Shown in pieces: positions 1 through 5,763 of a stretch of DNA of 8,795 bases; the stretch's first letter is position 1, and each line of letters begins with the position of its first letter. Location of the stretch: contig CABUCP010000102.1 in assembly GCA_902490055.1 (NCBI GenBank), forward strand, positions 1 through 8,795, given 5' to 3'. The position numbers and the translations under genes are program-made. The notes beneath the pieces were generated by a model. That model saw only the letters and a list, made by a program, of their open reading frames with translations. It was not told where the DNA came from and made no database searches. Source of the DNA: an uncultured Klebsiella sp. GTDB lineage: Bacteria; Pseudomonadota; Gammaproteobacteria; Enterobacterales; Enterobacteriaceae.

Positions 1-585
1 GATTTAGGTAATGTGATTGTCGATATCGACTTCAACCGGGTGCTCGGGACCTGGAGCGATTTGACCCGTATTCCGCTGGCGACGCTAAAACACGATTTTG
101 TCATGGGGGATGCTTTCCATCAGCATGAACGTGGAGAAATTAGCGATGAAGATTTTGCGGCGGCGATGTGCCATGAAATGAACATGCCGCTGAGCTATGA
201 GCAGTTTGCTCACGGCTGGCAGGCCGTTTTTGTCGCCTTGCGTCCAGAAGTCACCGACATCATGCAAAAACTTCGCGATCGGGGGCATCGCGTGGTAGTG
301 CTCTCGAACACCAACCGATTACATACCACTTTCTGGCCAAGCGAATATCCACAAGTGCGTGCTGCCGCCGATCACGTGTATCTTTCGCAAGAGATGGGGA
401 TGCGCAAACCCGAAACGCGTATCTACCAAAGCGTGCTGCAGGCGGAAGGTTTTTCGCCGCAAGACGCGGTCTTTTTCGATGATAACGCCGATAATATAGC
501 CGGGGCTAACCAGTTGGGGATCACCAGTATTCTGGTGACCGGTAAGGAGACTATCCCCAACTACTTTGCGAAGCAGCTATGCTAA
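1..585 (+). CDS. yihX: HAD-family alpha-D-glucose-1-phosphate phosphatase, 5'-truncated
   Basis: The frame is open from base 1, and the first codon is the Asp of the HAD motif I (Asp-Leu-Gly-Asn-Val). The GTG at 13 is therefore an internal Val, not the start. 194 residues are visible; E. coli YihX has 199, so about five N-terminal residues lie off-window. The protein is a cytoplasmic haloacid-dehalogenase-like hydrolase, and the E. coli enzyme dephosphorylates alpha-D-glucose 1-phosphate. Visible core motifs in full-length numbering are motif I with nucleophile Asp6, motif II Ser107-Asn-Thr in VVVLSNTN, motif III Lys141 in GMRKPE, and motif IV Asp165-Asp166 in VFFDDNADN. The region between motifs I and II is the helical cap (roughly 15-90) that sets substrate choice. 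The Asp+2 position holds Gly rather than the Asp usual in HAD phosphatases; I recall the same in E. coli. The gene ends TGC TAA and overlaps yihY by 7 nt. Identity is very secure; the substrate is transferred from the E. coli ortholog. Confidence 0.96.
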   Translation, partial: DLGNVIVDIDFNRVLGTWSDLTRIPLATLKHDFVMGDAFHQHERGEISDEDFAAAMCHEMNMPLSYEQFAHGWQAVFVALRPEVTDIMQKLRDRGHRVVVLSNTNRLHTTFWPSEYPQVRAAADHVYLSQEMGMRKPETRIYQSVLQAEGFSPQDAVFFDDNADNIAGANQLGITSILVTGKETIPNYFAKQLC

Positions 586-1439
586 AACGCGTGTATCAAA
601 CGACCAAACATCGCACCAGGCCACTGGCGGCCTGGCTTAAGCTGCTGTGGAGGCGGATTGAAGAAGACAATATGACGACGCTGGCGGGTAATCTTGCCTA
701 TGTGTCATTACTCGCCTTAGTTCCGCTGATCGCCGTCGTTTTCGCACTTTTCGCTGCATTTCCAATGTTTTCTGACGTGAGCGCGCAGATTCGCCACTTT
801 ATCTTCGCTAATTTCATCCCGGCGACCGGCGACGTTATTCAGCGGTATATCGAGCAGTTTGTGGCGAACTCCAGCCGAATGACCGCCGTCGGCGCCTTTG
901 GTCTGATTGTCACTTCGCTATTGTTGATGTACTCAATTGACAGCGCGCTGAACACCATCTGGCGCAGTCGTCGTACGCGGTCGAAAATTTATTCCTTCGC
1001 CGTTTACTGGATGATCCTGACCCTGGGACCGTTGCTGGCCGGCGCGAGCCTTGCGATCAGCTCTTATCTGCTTTCGCTACGCTGGGCCAGTGAGCTCAAT
1101 AGCGTGATTGACGACATCCTACGGATTTTCCCGCTGATTTTGTCGTGGGTGGCGTTTTGGCTACTTTATAGCGTTGTACCGACCACTCAGGTTCGCAACC
1201 GCGATGCGGTGATCGGCTCGCTGGTGGCGGCGCTGCTCTTTGAAGCGGGTAAAAAAGCTTTTGCCTTATATATCACCATGTTTCCGTCATACCAGCTGAT
1301 TTATGGCGTGATTGCGGTGGTACCTATTTTGTTTGTCTGGGTCTACTGGACCTGGTGTATCGTCTTGCTTGGCGCTGAAATTACTGTCACTCTCGGTGAA
1401 TACCGCAAACTCAAAAAAGAAGAAACAGAACAACTATGA
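579..1439 (+). CDS. yihY: YihY/BrkB family inner-membrane protein (UPF0761)
   Basis: A 286-residue polytopic membrane protein, near the 290 residues of E. coli YihY. A basic, cytoplasmic-looking N-terminus (1-38, many Arg/Lys) is followed by six hydrophobic segments at about 39-62, 101-121, 139-163, 177-200, 211-233 and 242-270, and a charged tail ending EETEQL. Family hallmarks include the [15 protein letters not shown] entry to helix 1, [13 protein letters not shown] after helix 2, and [12 protein letters not shown] between helices 5 and 6. The family was once called ribonuclease BN or BrkB by misassignment; RNase BN is a different protein, and the molecular role of YihY remains unknown. 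The start ATG at 579 lies inside the end of yihX (ATGCTAA), and the stop overlaps dtd (ATGA), pointing to coupled translation. No separate promoter is apparent. The variable C-terminal tail is slightly shorter than I recall for E. coli. Confidence 0.95.
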   Translation: MLKRVYQTTKHRTRPLAAWLKLLWRRIEEDNMTTLAGNLAYVSLLALVPLIAVVFALFAAFPMFSDVSAQIRHFIFANFIPATGDVIQRYIEQFVANSSRMTAVGAFGLIVTSLLLMYSIDSALNTIWRSRRTRSKIYSFAVYWMILTLGPLLAGASLAISSYLLSLRWASELNSVIDDILRIFPLILSWVAFWLLYSVVPTTQVRNRDAVIGSLVAALLFEAGKKAFALYITMFPSYQLIYGVIAVVPILFVWVYWTWCIVLLGAEITVTLGEYRKLKKEETEQL

Positions 1440-1873
1440 TTGCATTAATTCAACGCGTATCCCGTGCAAGCGTTACCGTGGAGGATGAAGTGACGGGTGA
1501 AATCGGCCCGGGGCTTCTGGTGCTGTTAGGCGTCGAGAAAGACGATGATGAACAGAAGGCTAATCGTCTTTGTGAACGCGTGCTGGGCTACCGCATCTTC
1601 AGCGATGCGGAAGGCAAAATGAATCTCAATGTCCAGCAGGCTGGCGGCAGCGTACTGGTAGTTTCACAGTTTACCCTGGCGGCCGATACCGAACGCGGCA
1701 TGCGCCCGAGTTTCTCAAAAGGCGCGGCGCCGGACAGAGCGGAAGCGTTGTATGAATACTTCGTCGAGCGTTGCCGACTGCAAGAAATGAATACTCAGAC
1801 CGGGAGATTCGCTGCTGATATGCAGGTCTCACTGGTGAACGATGGCCCCGTGACCTTTTGGTTGCAGGTATGA
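1436..1873 (+). CDS. dtd: D-aminoacyl-tRNA deacylase (DTD)
   Basis: A 145-residue protein, the full family length. DTD hydrolyses the ester bond of D-aminoacyl-tRNAs (D-Tyr, D-Phe, D-Asp and others) and mischarged Gly-tRNA(Ala) in the cytoplasm, keeping D-residues out of proteins. It acts as a homodimer. The diagnostic motifs are both present: SQFTL at 77-81 (Thr80 next to the active site) and [11 protein letters not shown] at 135-145, which holds the Gly137-cisPro138 pair that gives chiral rejection of L-substrates. The conserved MIALIQRV N-terminus fixes the start at 1436. That ATG overlaps the yihY TGA (ATGA), and the dtd TGA overlaps the yiiD ATG in the same way. The protein shows only scattered substitutions relative to E. 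coli Dtd as I recall it, with no missing catalytic residue. Confidence 0.98.
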   Translation: MIALIQRVSRASVTVEDEVTGEIGPGLLVLLGVEKDDDEQKANRLCERVLGYRIFSDAEGKMNLNVQQAGGSVLVVSQFTLAADTERGMRPSFSKGAAPDRAEALYEYFVERCRLQEMNTQTGRFAADMQVSLVNDGPVTFWLQV

Positions 1874-2859
1874 GTCAGCTTCCGGGCAGGCTGCGGGTAA
1901 CAAAAGAGAGTACAGCTATGTATCACCTTCGTGTACCGCAAACAGAAGAAGAGTTAGAAAGCTATTATCAGTTCCGCTGGGAGATGCTGCGTAAACCGCT
2001 GCATCAGCCTAAAGGGTCGGAACGTGATGCCTGGGATGCCATGGCGCATCACCAGATGGTGGTGGATGAAGAGGGCAATCTGGTTGCCGTTGGGCGGCTG
2101 TATATCAATGCTGAGAATGAAGCGTCTATCCGCTTTATGGCCGTGCATCCTTCCGTGCAGGATAAAGGTTTAGGGACGCTGATGGCGATGACCCTCGAAT
2201 CCGTTGCCCGTCAGGAAGGGGTTAAACGGGTCACCTGCAGCGCTCGTGAAGACGCCATGGAGTTCTTCTCCAAGCTGGGCTTTGTTAACCAGGGCGAAAT
2301 TACTACCCCGACGACCACGCCGATTCGCCATTTTCTGATGATTAAACCTATTGCTTCACTGGACGATATTTTGCACCGTGGCGACTGGTGTGGGCAGCTG
2401 CAGCAGGCCTGGTATCAACATATTCCGCTCAGCGAAAAGATGGGGGTACGCATCCAGCAGTATACCGGGCAGAAGTTTATGACCACCATGCCCGAAGCCG
2501 GGAACCAGAATCCTCACCATACCTTGTTTGCCGGCAGCTTGTTTTCGCTTGCCACATTAACCGGCTGGGGGTTGATCTGGTTGATGCTGCGTGAACGCCA
2601 CCTTGGCGGCACAATTATCCTTGCCGATGCGCATATTCGTTACAGTAAACCTATTAGCGGACGCCCGAACGCCGTGGCCGATTTGGGGTCGTTAAGCGGC
2701 GATCTTGACCGCCTGGCCCGCGGACGTAAGGCCCGCGTTCAGCTTCAGGTCGAACTATTTGGCGATGAGAAGCTGGGAGCCGTTTTTGAAGGCACCTATA
2801 TTGTGCTTCCTGCAAAGCCGTTCGGTTCATATGAAGAGGGCGGCAACGAGGAAGAGTAA
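1870..2859 (+). CDS. yiiD: Acyltransferase YiiD/FabY: N-terminal GNAT domain plus C-terminal thioesterase-like domain
   Basis: A 329-residue two-domain protein, the same length as E. coli YiiD (FabY). The E. coli protein can support initiation of fatty acid synthesis when FabH is missing and is annotated as a probable acyltransferase; its normal reaction is not settled. Residues about 18-160 form a GNAT acetyltransferase fold, with the acetyl-CoA motif A (Gln97-Asp-Lys-Gly-Leu-Gly102) after the strand IRFMAVHP. Residues about 180-322 form the YiiD C-terminal domain, related to hot-dog thioesterases, with [15 protein letters not shown] (214-228) and [11 protein letters not shown] (252-262). 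The ATG at 1870 overlaps the dtd stop (ATGA). A TTG at 1858 would add four residues but has no support. A second in-frame ATG at 1918 (Met17) has its own purine-rich AAAGAGAG tract eight bases upstream and sits exactly where the GNAT fold begins, so a shorter product is possible. It is probably the last gene of the yihX-yiiD operon. Confidence 0.95.
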   Translation: MSQLPGRLRVTKESTAMYHLRVPQTEEELESYYQFRWEMLRKPLHQPKGSERDAWDAMAHHQMVVDEEGNLVAVGRLYINAENEASIRFMAVHPSVQDKGLGTLMAMTLESVARQEGVKRVTCSAREDAMEFFSKLGFVNQGEITTPTTTPIRHFLMIKPIASLDDILHRGDWCGQLQQAWYQHIPLSEKMGVRIQQYTGQKFMTTMPEAGNQNPHHTLFAGSLFSLATLTGWGLIWLMLRERHLGGTIILADAHIRYSKPISGRPNAVADLGSLSGDLDRLARGRKARVQLQVELFGDEKLGAVFEGTYIVLPAKPFGSYEEGGNEEE

Positions 2860-2891
2860 CCTGTCATCTGGCGGCGAGACGACACGAAAGG

Positions 2892-3050
2892 CTATGCCAT
2901 CAAATGTCGTATCTTCAACCTGTACGCGAGTTTCCCTCTCGCCGGCAAGGCAGGCGCCGCCCGATCATCAATATTCTGCTCTCGCGATGACGGCCGCCCC
3001 GCGGCAATCAACTCCTCAACCAGCGCAGCAATACCTTGTTCCTGCGCCAT
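2892..3050 (-). CDS. Uncharacterised 52-residue ORF downstream of an SOS box
   Basis: The ORF starts ATG at 3050-3048 and ends TAG at 2894-2892. The start has a good Shine-Dalgarno sequence (AAGGGA, six bases before the ATG), and the LexA box lies 15 bp upstream of the ATG. An in-frame TAA inside the box rules out a longer N-terminus. The product begins MAQEQGIAALVEELIAAGRP, a likely short amphipathic helix, and then turns basic and Pro/Ala-rich toward a C-terminus ending RLKIRHLMA. I do not recognise the family; it does not resemble DinI, MsgA, UmuD, SulA or TisB as I remember them. A different - strand frame stays open from 2964 to 2827, reading into the antisense of the yiiD end, so the ORF could be the front of a longer gene broken by a frameshift. 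It may be a real LexA-controlled small gene, a decayed remnant, or chance. Confidence 0.4.
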   Translation of the reverse strand: MAQEQGIAALVEELIAAGRPSSREQNIDDRAAPALPARGKLAYRLKIRHLMA

Positions 3051-3055
3051 TTTAA
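3023..3055 (+). terminator. Weak candidate terminator after yiiD
   Basis: GCGCAG (3023-3028) and CTGCGC (3042-3047) are perfect complements. A 3-bp inner CAA/TTG pairing is possible, and the run CATTTTAATT follows. The stem is short, the loop large, and the site lies about 165 bp past the yiiD stop, within the antisense of the 52-codon ORF. It is the only hairpin with a T-run that I find behind yiiD; the operon may instead end by Rho. Confidence 0.25.
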
Positions 3056-3061
3056 TTCCCT

Positions 3062-3090
3062 TTGACTGCTTTTATATACAGTTTTATAGC
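3062..3090 (+). promoter_or_regulatory. Sigma70-like promoter with the LexA operator in its spacer
   Basis: A -35 hexamer TTGACT (3062-3067, 5 of 6 to consensus) and a -10 hexamer TATAGC (3085-3090, 4 of 6) are separated by exactly 17 bp. The LexA box (3066-3081) starts within the -35 and fills most of the spacer, the classic arrangement for tight SOS repression. Transcription would start near 3097 and run rightward, leaving a 5' leader of about 14 bases before the ATG at 3111. The match is by eye and the -10 is imperfect. Confidence 0.5.
3066..3081. promoter_or_regulatory. LexA (SOS) box
   Basis: On the - strand the site reads CTGTATATAAAAGCAG, fitting the CTG-N10-CAG core of the enterobacterial LexA operator with the usual AT-rich centre. 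The 20-mer (3064-3083) matches the palindromic consensus TACTGTATATATATACAGTA at 15 of 20 positions by my count. One half-site is a perfect CTGT; the other is CTGC. LexA binds such sites as a dimer and is released on DNA damage through RecA-stimulated self-cleavage. Small ORFs with ribosome-binding sites lie on both sides, so either or both directions could be SOS-controlled. Confidence 0.75.
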
Positions 3091-3110
3091 CTGGTTTTTG
3101 CGGAAAAGAT

Positions 3111-3206
3111 ATGCCAAATGAAGCCGCGTTTGCATTCTGGAAAGCGGCTCGCAAAAGCGTATTTCTCGGCAAAGATCTGCTTCTTCTTAGCTTTTATCGG
3201 GTGTAA
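3111..3206 (+). CDS. Uncharacterised 31-residue ORF under a LexA-overlapped promoter
   Basis: ATG at 3111, TAA at 3204-3206. The Shine-Dalgarno-like GGAAAAG (3102-3108) is well placed, and the promoter with embedded LexA box is immediately upstream. The predicted peptide starts MPNEAAFAFWKAARKSVFLG and ends with a hydrophobic Leu-run plus aromatic residues. It carries about +3 net charge (five Lys/Arg, two Asp/Glu) and could form an amphipathic helix. The size and LexA control recall SOS-induced small toxins such as TisB (29 residues) in E. coli, but I see no sequence similarity and the hydrophobic stretch is short for a membrane span. A 31-codon ORF can arise by chance, so the upstream signals are the main support. 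Confidence 0.35.
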   Translation: MPNEAAFAFWKAARKSVFLGKDLLLLSFYRV

Positions 3207-3243
3207 TTTTCTCGTTATCTGAACGCTGATGGTGTACTGGATG

Positions 3244-3274
3244 CATAATAAGACGGGCGACCTGAGTCGCCCGT
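3244..3274 (-). terminator. Rho-independent terminator of the fdoGHI-fdhE operon
   Basis: Read on the - strand, ACGGGCGAC (3274-3266) and GTCGCCCGT (3261-3253) form a perfect 9-bp GC-rich stem with a TCAG tetraloop, followed by CTTATTAT. It sits 16 bp past the fdhE stop. The stem is symmetric, but the other strand is followed only by TATAAG, so termination of rightward transcripts would be weaker. Confidence 0.85.
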
Positions 3275-3290
3275 TATAAGATTGCAGCGC

Positions 3291-4220
3291 TTATTCGCCT
3301 TCGCCGGGGAACATGAACGGGTTGATCGAACTTCTGGCGAAGCCTTCCTGTTCCATGCGAGCATCGAGTACCAGCGACGCTAAATCGTCGGCCACGGCTT
3401 CAACTTTCGGGTCCTTCTCCTGATACATTATCTTCAGGTAGCTCCCGCAGTCGCCGCAGCTTTCGGCTTTCACCGCCGCCTGCTCGTTATCCAGCGACCA
3501 GTAGTGCAGGTCGCGGCTCTGTTCGCAGTTGCTGCATTTAACGCGTACGACGTGCCATTCGGTCTCGCACAGGTTGCAGTGCAGATAGCGCAGCCCCTGG
3601 GTGGTACCGATTTGCACGATGCTGGATACCGGCATTGAACCGCATACCGGGCAGAACTGGCGCTGCTCGCCGTATTCGGCTCGCGCTTTGCCTGGGATCA
3701 GGCTTGCCATTTGTGCCCAGTACAGCGACAGCGCAGCCCAGATAAACGGCGCTTTGTCGCTGCTTACCGAGGCGAAATCGGAAGCAAACAGCGCGCTGGC
3801 CATCTCTTCCAGTTCCGGCCCGGAGGCTTTTTCCAGGTTCTCGATAACCGACAGCGCGGGGCCGCTCATCTCCGGTTTTAGCTCGGCGATCAGCGAATGC
3901 AGCAGTTTGTGCCAGTGCTTATCGCGCGGCAGCACGTGGATATCCAGCGGCGGCTTGCCCTGCTCGTTGGCCTCTTTAATGCGGGCGGTCAGATCCATCT
4001 GCAGCGGATGGTCGTACAGCACCACTTCCTGCGCATGAGCGATCAGCGCGGCAAAGCGCAGGTAATCGCCCAGCGGGTTGTTGGCGGCCAGCTCGCGCAG
4101 GCGTTCTGCGCGGCGGTTATAAAGATTCTTCAGCCTGGGGAACAGTAGCGGCGGAATTGCTTCCGCCGTGCGTTTCTCGCTCGAACCCAGCTCGTCTTGC
4201 GGGATTATGCGAATACTCAT
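3291..4220 (-). CDS. fdhE: Formate dehydrogenase accessory/maturation protein FdhE
   Basis: A 309-residue cytoplasmic protein, the usual length. In E. coli FdhE is required for activity of the respiratory formate dehydrogenases FdnGHI and FdoGHI but is not a subunit; it interacts with the catalytic subunits and binds iron in a rubredoxin-like manner. The N-terminal half (1-180) is helical. The C-terminal half carries four CxxC motifs at Cys190/193, Cys215/218, Cys229/232 and Cys255/258 ([30 protein letters not shown]), all intact. The conserved end [10 protein letters not shown] confirms completeness. The ATG at 4220 lies five bases after the fdoI stop, and its Shine-Dalgarno (AGGAAAA) falls within the last fdoI codons, so it is co-transcribed with and probably coupled to fdoI. 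A strong hairpin terminator follows it, making it the operon's last gene. Confidence 0.97.
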   Translation of the reverse strand: MSIRIIPQDELGSSEKRTAEAIPPLLFPRLKNLYNRRAERLRELAANNPLGDYLRFAALIAHAQEVVLYDHPLQMDLTARIKEANEQGKPPLDIHVLPRDKHWHKLLHSLIAELKPEMSGPALSVIENLEKASGPELEEMASALFASDFASVSSDKAPFIWAALSLYWAQMASLIPGKARAEYGEQRQFCPVCGSMPVSSIVQIGTTQGLRYLHCNLCETEWHVVRVKCSNCEQSRDLHYWSLDNEQAAVKAESCGDCGSYLKIMYQEKDPKVEAVADDLASLVLDARMEQEGFARSSINPFMFPGEGE

Positions 4221-4225
4221 TTAGT

Positions 4226-4852
4226 CTATTTTTCCTGTTTCTGGCGGACCTCACGGTACCAACGCGGGTGATGTTTCTTCGCCCATGTTTTGGTAACCCA
4301 GCCTTCCACCATCGCGGTAATGGTGCCTTTCACCCATAGGGCGGCGTAGATATGCACCATGATAACCACAATTAACGCCACTGCGGCAAAAGAATGCAGC
4401 ATCAGCGCAAATCGGATTACCGGGATTGAGAACGCAGGCGCAAAATACGGACGCCAGATGATCACACCGCTCACCAGCAGCAGTACCAGGAAAATAATCG
4501 CCGCCCAGAAAACGCATTTCTGGCCGAAGTTATAGCGCCCGGTATCGCCTACCTCCTCGTTGACGACGATCTTACGAATATTCTTCGCCCAAAAGATATC
4601 ATCCCGATTGATTAGGTTGTGGTGCCAGTAGCGGAAAAACATGATGATAAACGACGCAAACATCACCACCCCGACGAACGGGTGAAGAATGCGCGCCAGC
4701 TGCGGCGTCCCGAGAATATGCATCAGCCAGTTAAACGACGGGAAGAAAAAGCCTAACCCGCTTACCGCCGCCAGAATAAAGCAGAAGGCGGTTATCCAGT
4801 GGTTGATCCGTTCCGGCGCCGTGTAGCGCACGATGGTGTCACGTTTTTTCAT
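4226..4852 (-). CDS. fdoI: Formate dehydrogenase-O cytochrome b556 (gamma) subunit
   Basis: A 208-residue inner-membrane diheme cytochrome b (E. coli FdoI has 211). It anchors FdoGH to the membrane and passes electrons from the FdoH FeS clusters to quinone. Four hydrophobic helices are visible at about 17-37, 52-74, 113-133 and 150-172. The heme-ligand histidines expected from the FdnI structure are all present: His18 (RINHWI), His57 (ILHPF), His153 (MLHSF) and His167 (MVHIYA). The C-terminus is Lys/Arg-rich and cytoplasmic and differs from E. coli at the last few residues. The ATG overlaps the fdoH TGA (ATGA), a sign of coupled translation and matched subunit amounts. FdoI versus the paralog FdnI is decided by the fdoGHI-fdhE gene order and by close similarity to FdoI as I recall it. 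Confidence 0.97.
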   Translation of the reverse strand: MKKRDTIVRYTAPERINHWITAFCFILAAVSGLGFFFPSFNWLMHILGTPQLARILHPFVGVVMFASFIIMFFRYWHHNLINRDDIFWAKNIRKIVVNEEVGDTGRYNFGQKCVFWAAIIFLVLLLVSGVIIWRPYFAPAFSIPVIRFALMLHSFAAVALIVVIMVHIYAALWVKGTITAMVEGWVTKTWAKKHHPRWYREVRQKQEK

Positions 4853-5751
4853 TTGCGCACCTCGTCATCTTTCTCATGCAGGTTGTCTTCTTCCTCTTCC
4901 GCACGGTTCGGACCGACCCCGACGTAGTGGAAGATACTGGCTGCGAAGGTCGCAGCAAAGCCGACCGCCGCCAGCGGTTTCCAGATACCTTTCCAGAATT
5001 TCACCGTTTGGCTGATTTCCGGGTTCTCCGGCAGGCCGTGGTACAGATTTGGTTTATCGGCATGGTGCAGCACGTACATCACGTGGGTACCGCCGACGCC
5101 TGCCGGATCGTACAGGCCCGCATTGTCGTAACCGCGGGTTTTCAGTTCCGCGACGCGCTCGCCGGCCAGCGTTTTCATATCCTCTTTCGAACCGAAGTGG
5201 ATAGCGCCGGTCGGGCAGGTCTTCACGCAGGCAGGTTCCTGGCCAACGGTTACGCGGTCTACGCACAGAGTACATTTGTAGACGCGGTTGTCTTCCGGGT
5301 TCAGACGCGGGACATCGAATGGGCAACCCGCGATGCAATAGCCGCAACCGATACACTGCTCGGACTGGAAGTCGACGATGCCGTTAGCGTACTGAATGAT
5401 TGCGCCTTCCGACGGGCAAGCCTTCAGGCAGCCCGGATCAGCGCAGTGCATGCAGCCATCCTTACGGATAAGCCATTCCAACTTGTCGTTTTGTTCCACT
5501 TCCGAGAAGCGCATCACCGTCCATGACTTTGCGGTCAGGTCCGCCGGGTTGTCGTACACCCCGACGTTGTGACCCACTTCGTCACGAATATCGTTCCATT
5601 CGGAACAGGCCACCTGACAGGCTTTACAGCCAATACAGGTGGTGACGTCGATAAGCTTCGCCACTTCCTGCTGGTGGTCCCGCGCCTGAGGCGCGGGAGT
5701 GAAACCGTTAGTCGCGGAACGACGAATAATATCTTGCGATTGATAAGCCAT
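4849..5751 (-). CDS. fdoH: Formate dehydrogenase-O iron-sulfur (beta) subunit
   Basis: A 300-residue electron-transfer subunit, exactly the E. coli length. Four ferredoxin-type cysteine groups supply sixteen ligands for four [4Fe-4S] clusters: Cys39/42/45/49, Cys100/103/108/112, Cys133/136/139/143 and Cys160/163/175/179. A single hydrophobic helix at about 257-279 tethers the protein to the inner membrane, and an acidic tail rich in Glu/Asp follows. There is no signal peptide; the family crosses the membrane with the Tat signal of the catalytic subunit. The start ATG at 5751 lies 12 bases after the fdoG stop with GGAGACGAC as ribosome-binding site. The stop overlaps fdoI by 4 nt. Electrons from formate pass from the FdoG cluster through these clusters to FdoI heme. 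Confidence 0.98.
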   Translation of the reverse strand: MAYQSQDIIRRSATNGFTPAPQARDHQQEVAKLIDVTTCIGCKACQVACSEWNDIRDEVGHNVGVYDNPADLTAKSWTVMRFSEVEQNDKLEWLIRKDGCMHCADPGCLKACPSEGAIIQYANGIVDFQSEQCIGCGYCIAGCPFDVPRLNPEDNRVYKCTLCVDRVTVGQEPACVKTCPTGAIHFGSKEDMKTLAGERVAELKTRGYDNAGLYDPAGVGGTHVMYVLHHADKPNLYHGLPENPEISQTVKFWKGIWKPLAAVGFAATFAASIFHYVGVGPNRAEEEEDNLHEKDDEVRK

Positions 5752-5763
5752 AAGTCGTCTCCG

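Larger units (their letters stand above)
2860..3290. other. Intergenic region between convergent yiiD and fdhE operons
   Basis: This 431-bp gap contains no gene of a recognised family. It holds, left to right, a 52-codon - strand ORF, a weak hairpin, a LexA box, a + strand promoter-like pair, a 31-codon + strand ORF, and the fdhE terminator. From my memory of K-12 the same interval encodes the small proteins YiiE and YiiF; I find no trace of either here. Base composition becomes AT-rich at about 3050-3110 and 3170-3250, unlike the GC-richer genes on either side. A 6-bp inverted repeat (AGCCGC 3122-3127 / GCGGCT 3144-3149) lies within the 31-codon ORF. Confidence 0.8.

Noticed and set aside
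13..15. GTG at 13 as the yihX start
   Set aside because: The frame is open to base 1 and the HAD nucleophile Asp is encoded at 1-3, so the gene starts before the window.
1858..1869. TTG at 1858 as the yiiD start
   Set aside because: The ATG at 1870 makes an ATGA overlap with dtd and gives the 329-residue length of the E. coli protein; no ribosome-binding site favours the TTG.
2935..2975. A REP-like GC-rich palindrome around CGCCGGCAAGGCAGGCGCC
   Set aside because: The arms do not pair well and there is only one copy, so no repeat element can be claimed.
2705..3055. A 116-codon + strand ORF crossing the yiiD end
   Set aside because: Its first half is an out-of-frame shadow of yiiD, and the rest is antisense to the 52-codon ORF with a Ser/Pro/Gln-rich composition unlike a folded protein.
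3122..3149. AGCCGC/GCGGCT inverted repeat as a terminator or attenuator
   Set aside because: A 6-bp stem with a 16-base loop and no following T-run is within chance expectation.
4876..5526. A 216-codon + strand ORF opposite fdoH
   Set aside because: It is the mirror frame of the FdoH cysteine-motif region, with no independent start signals.
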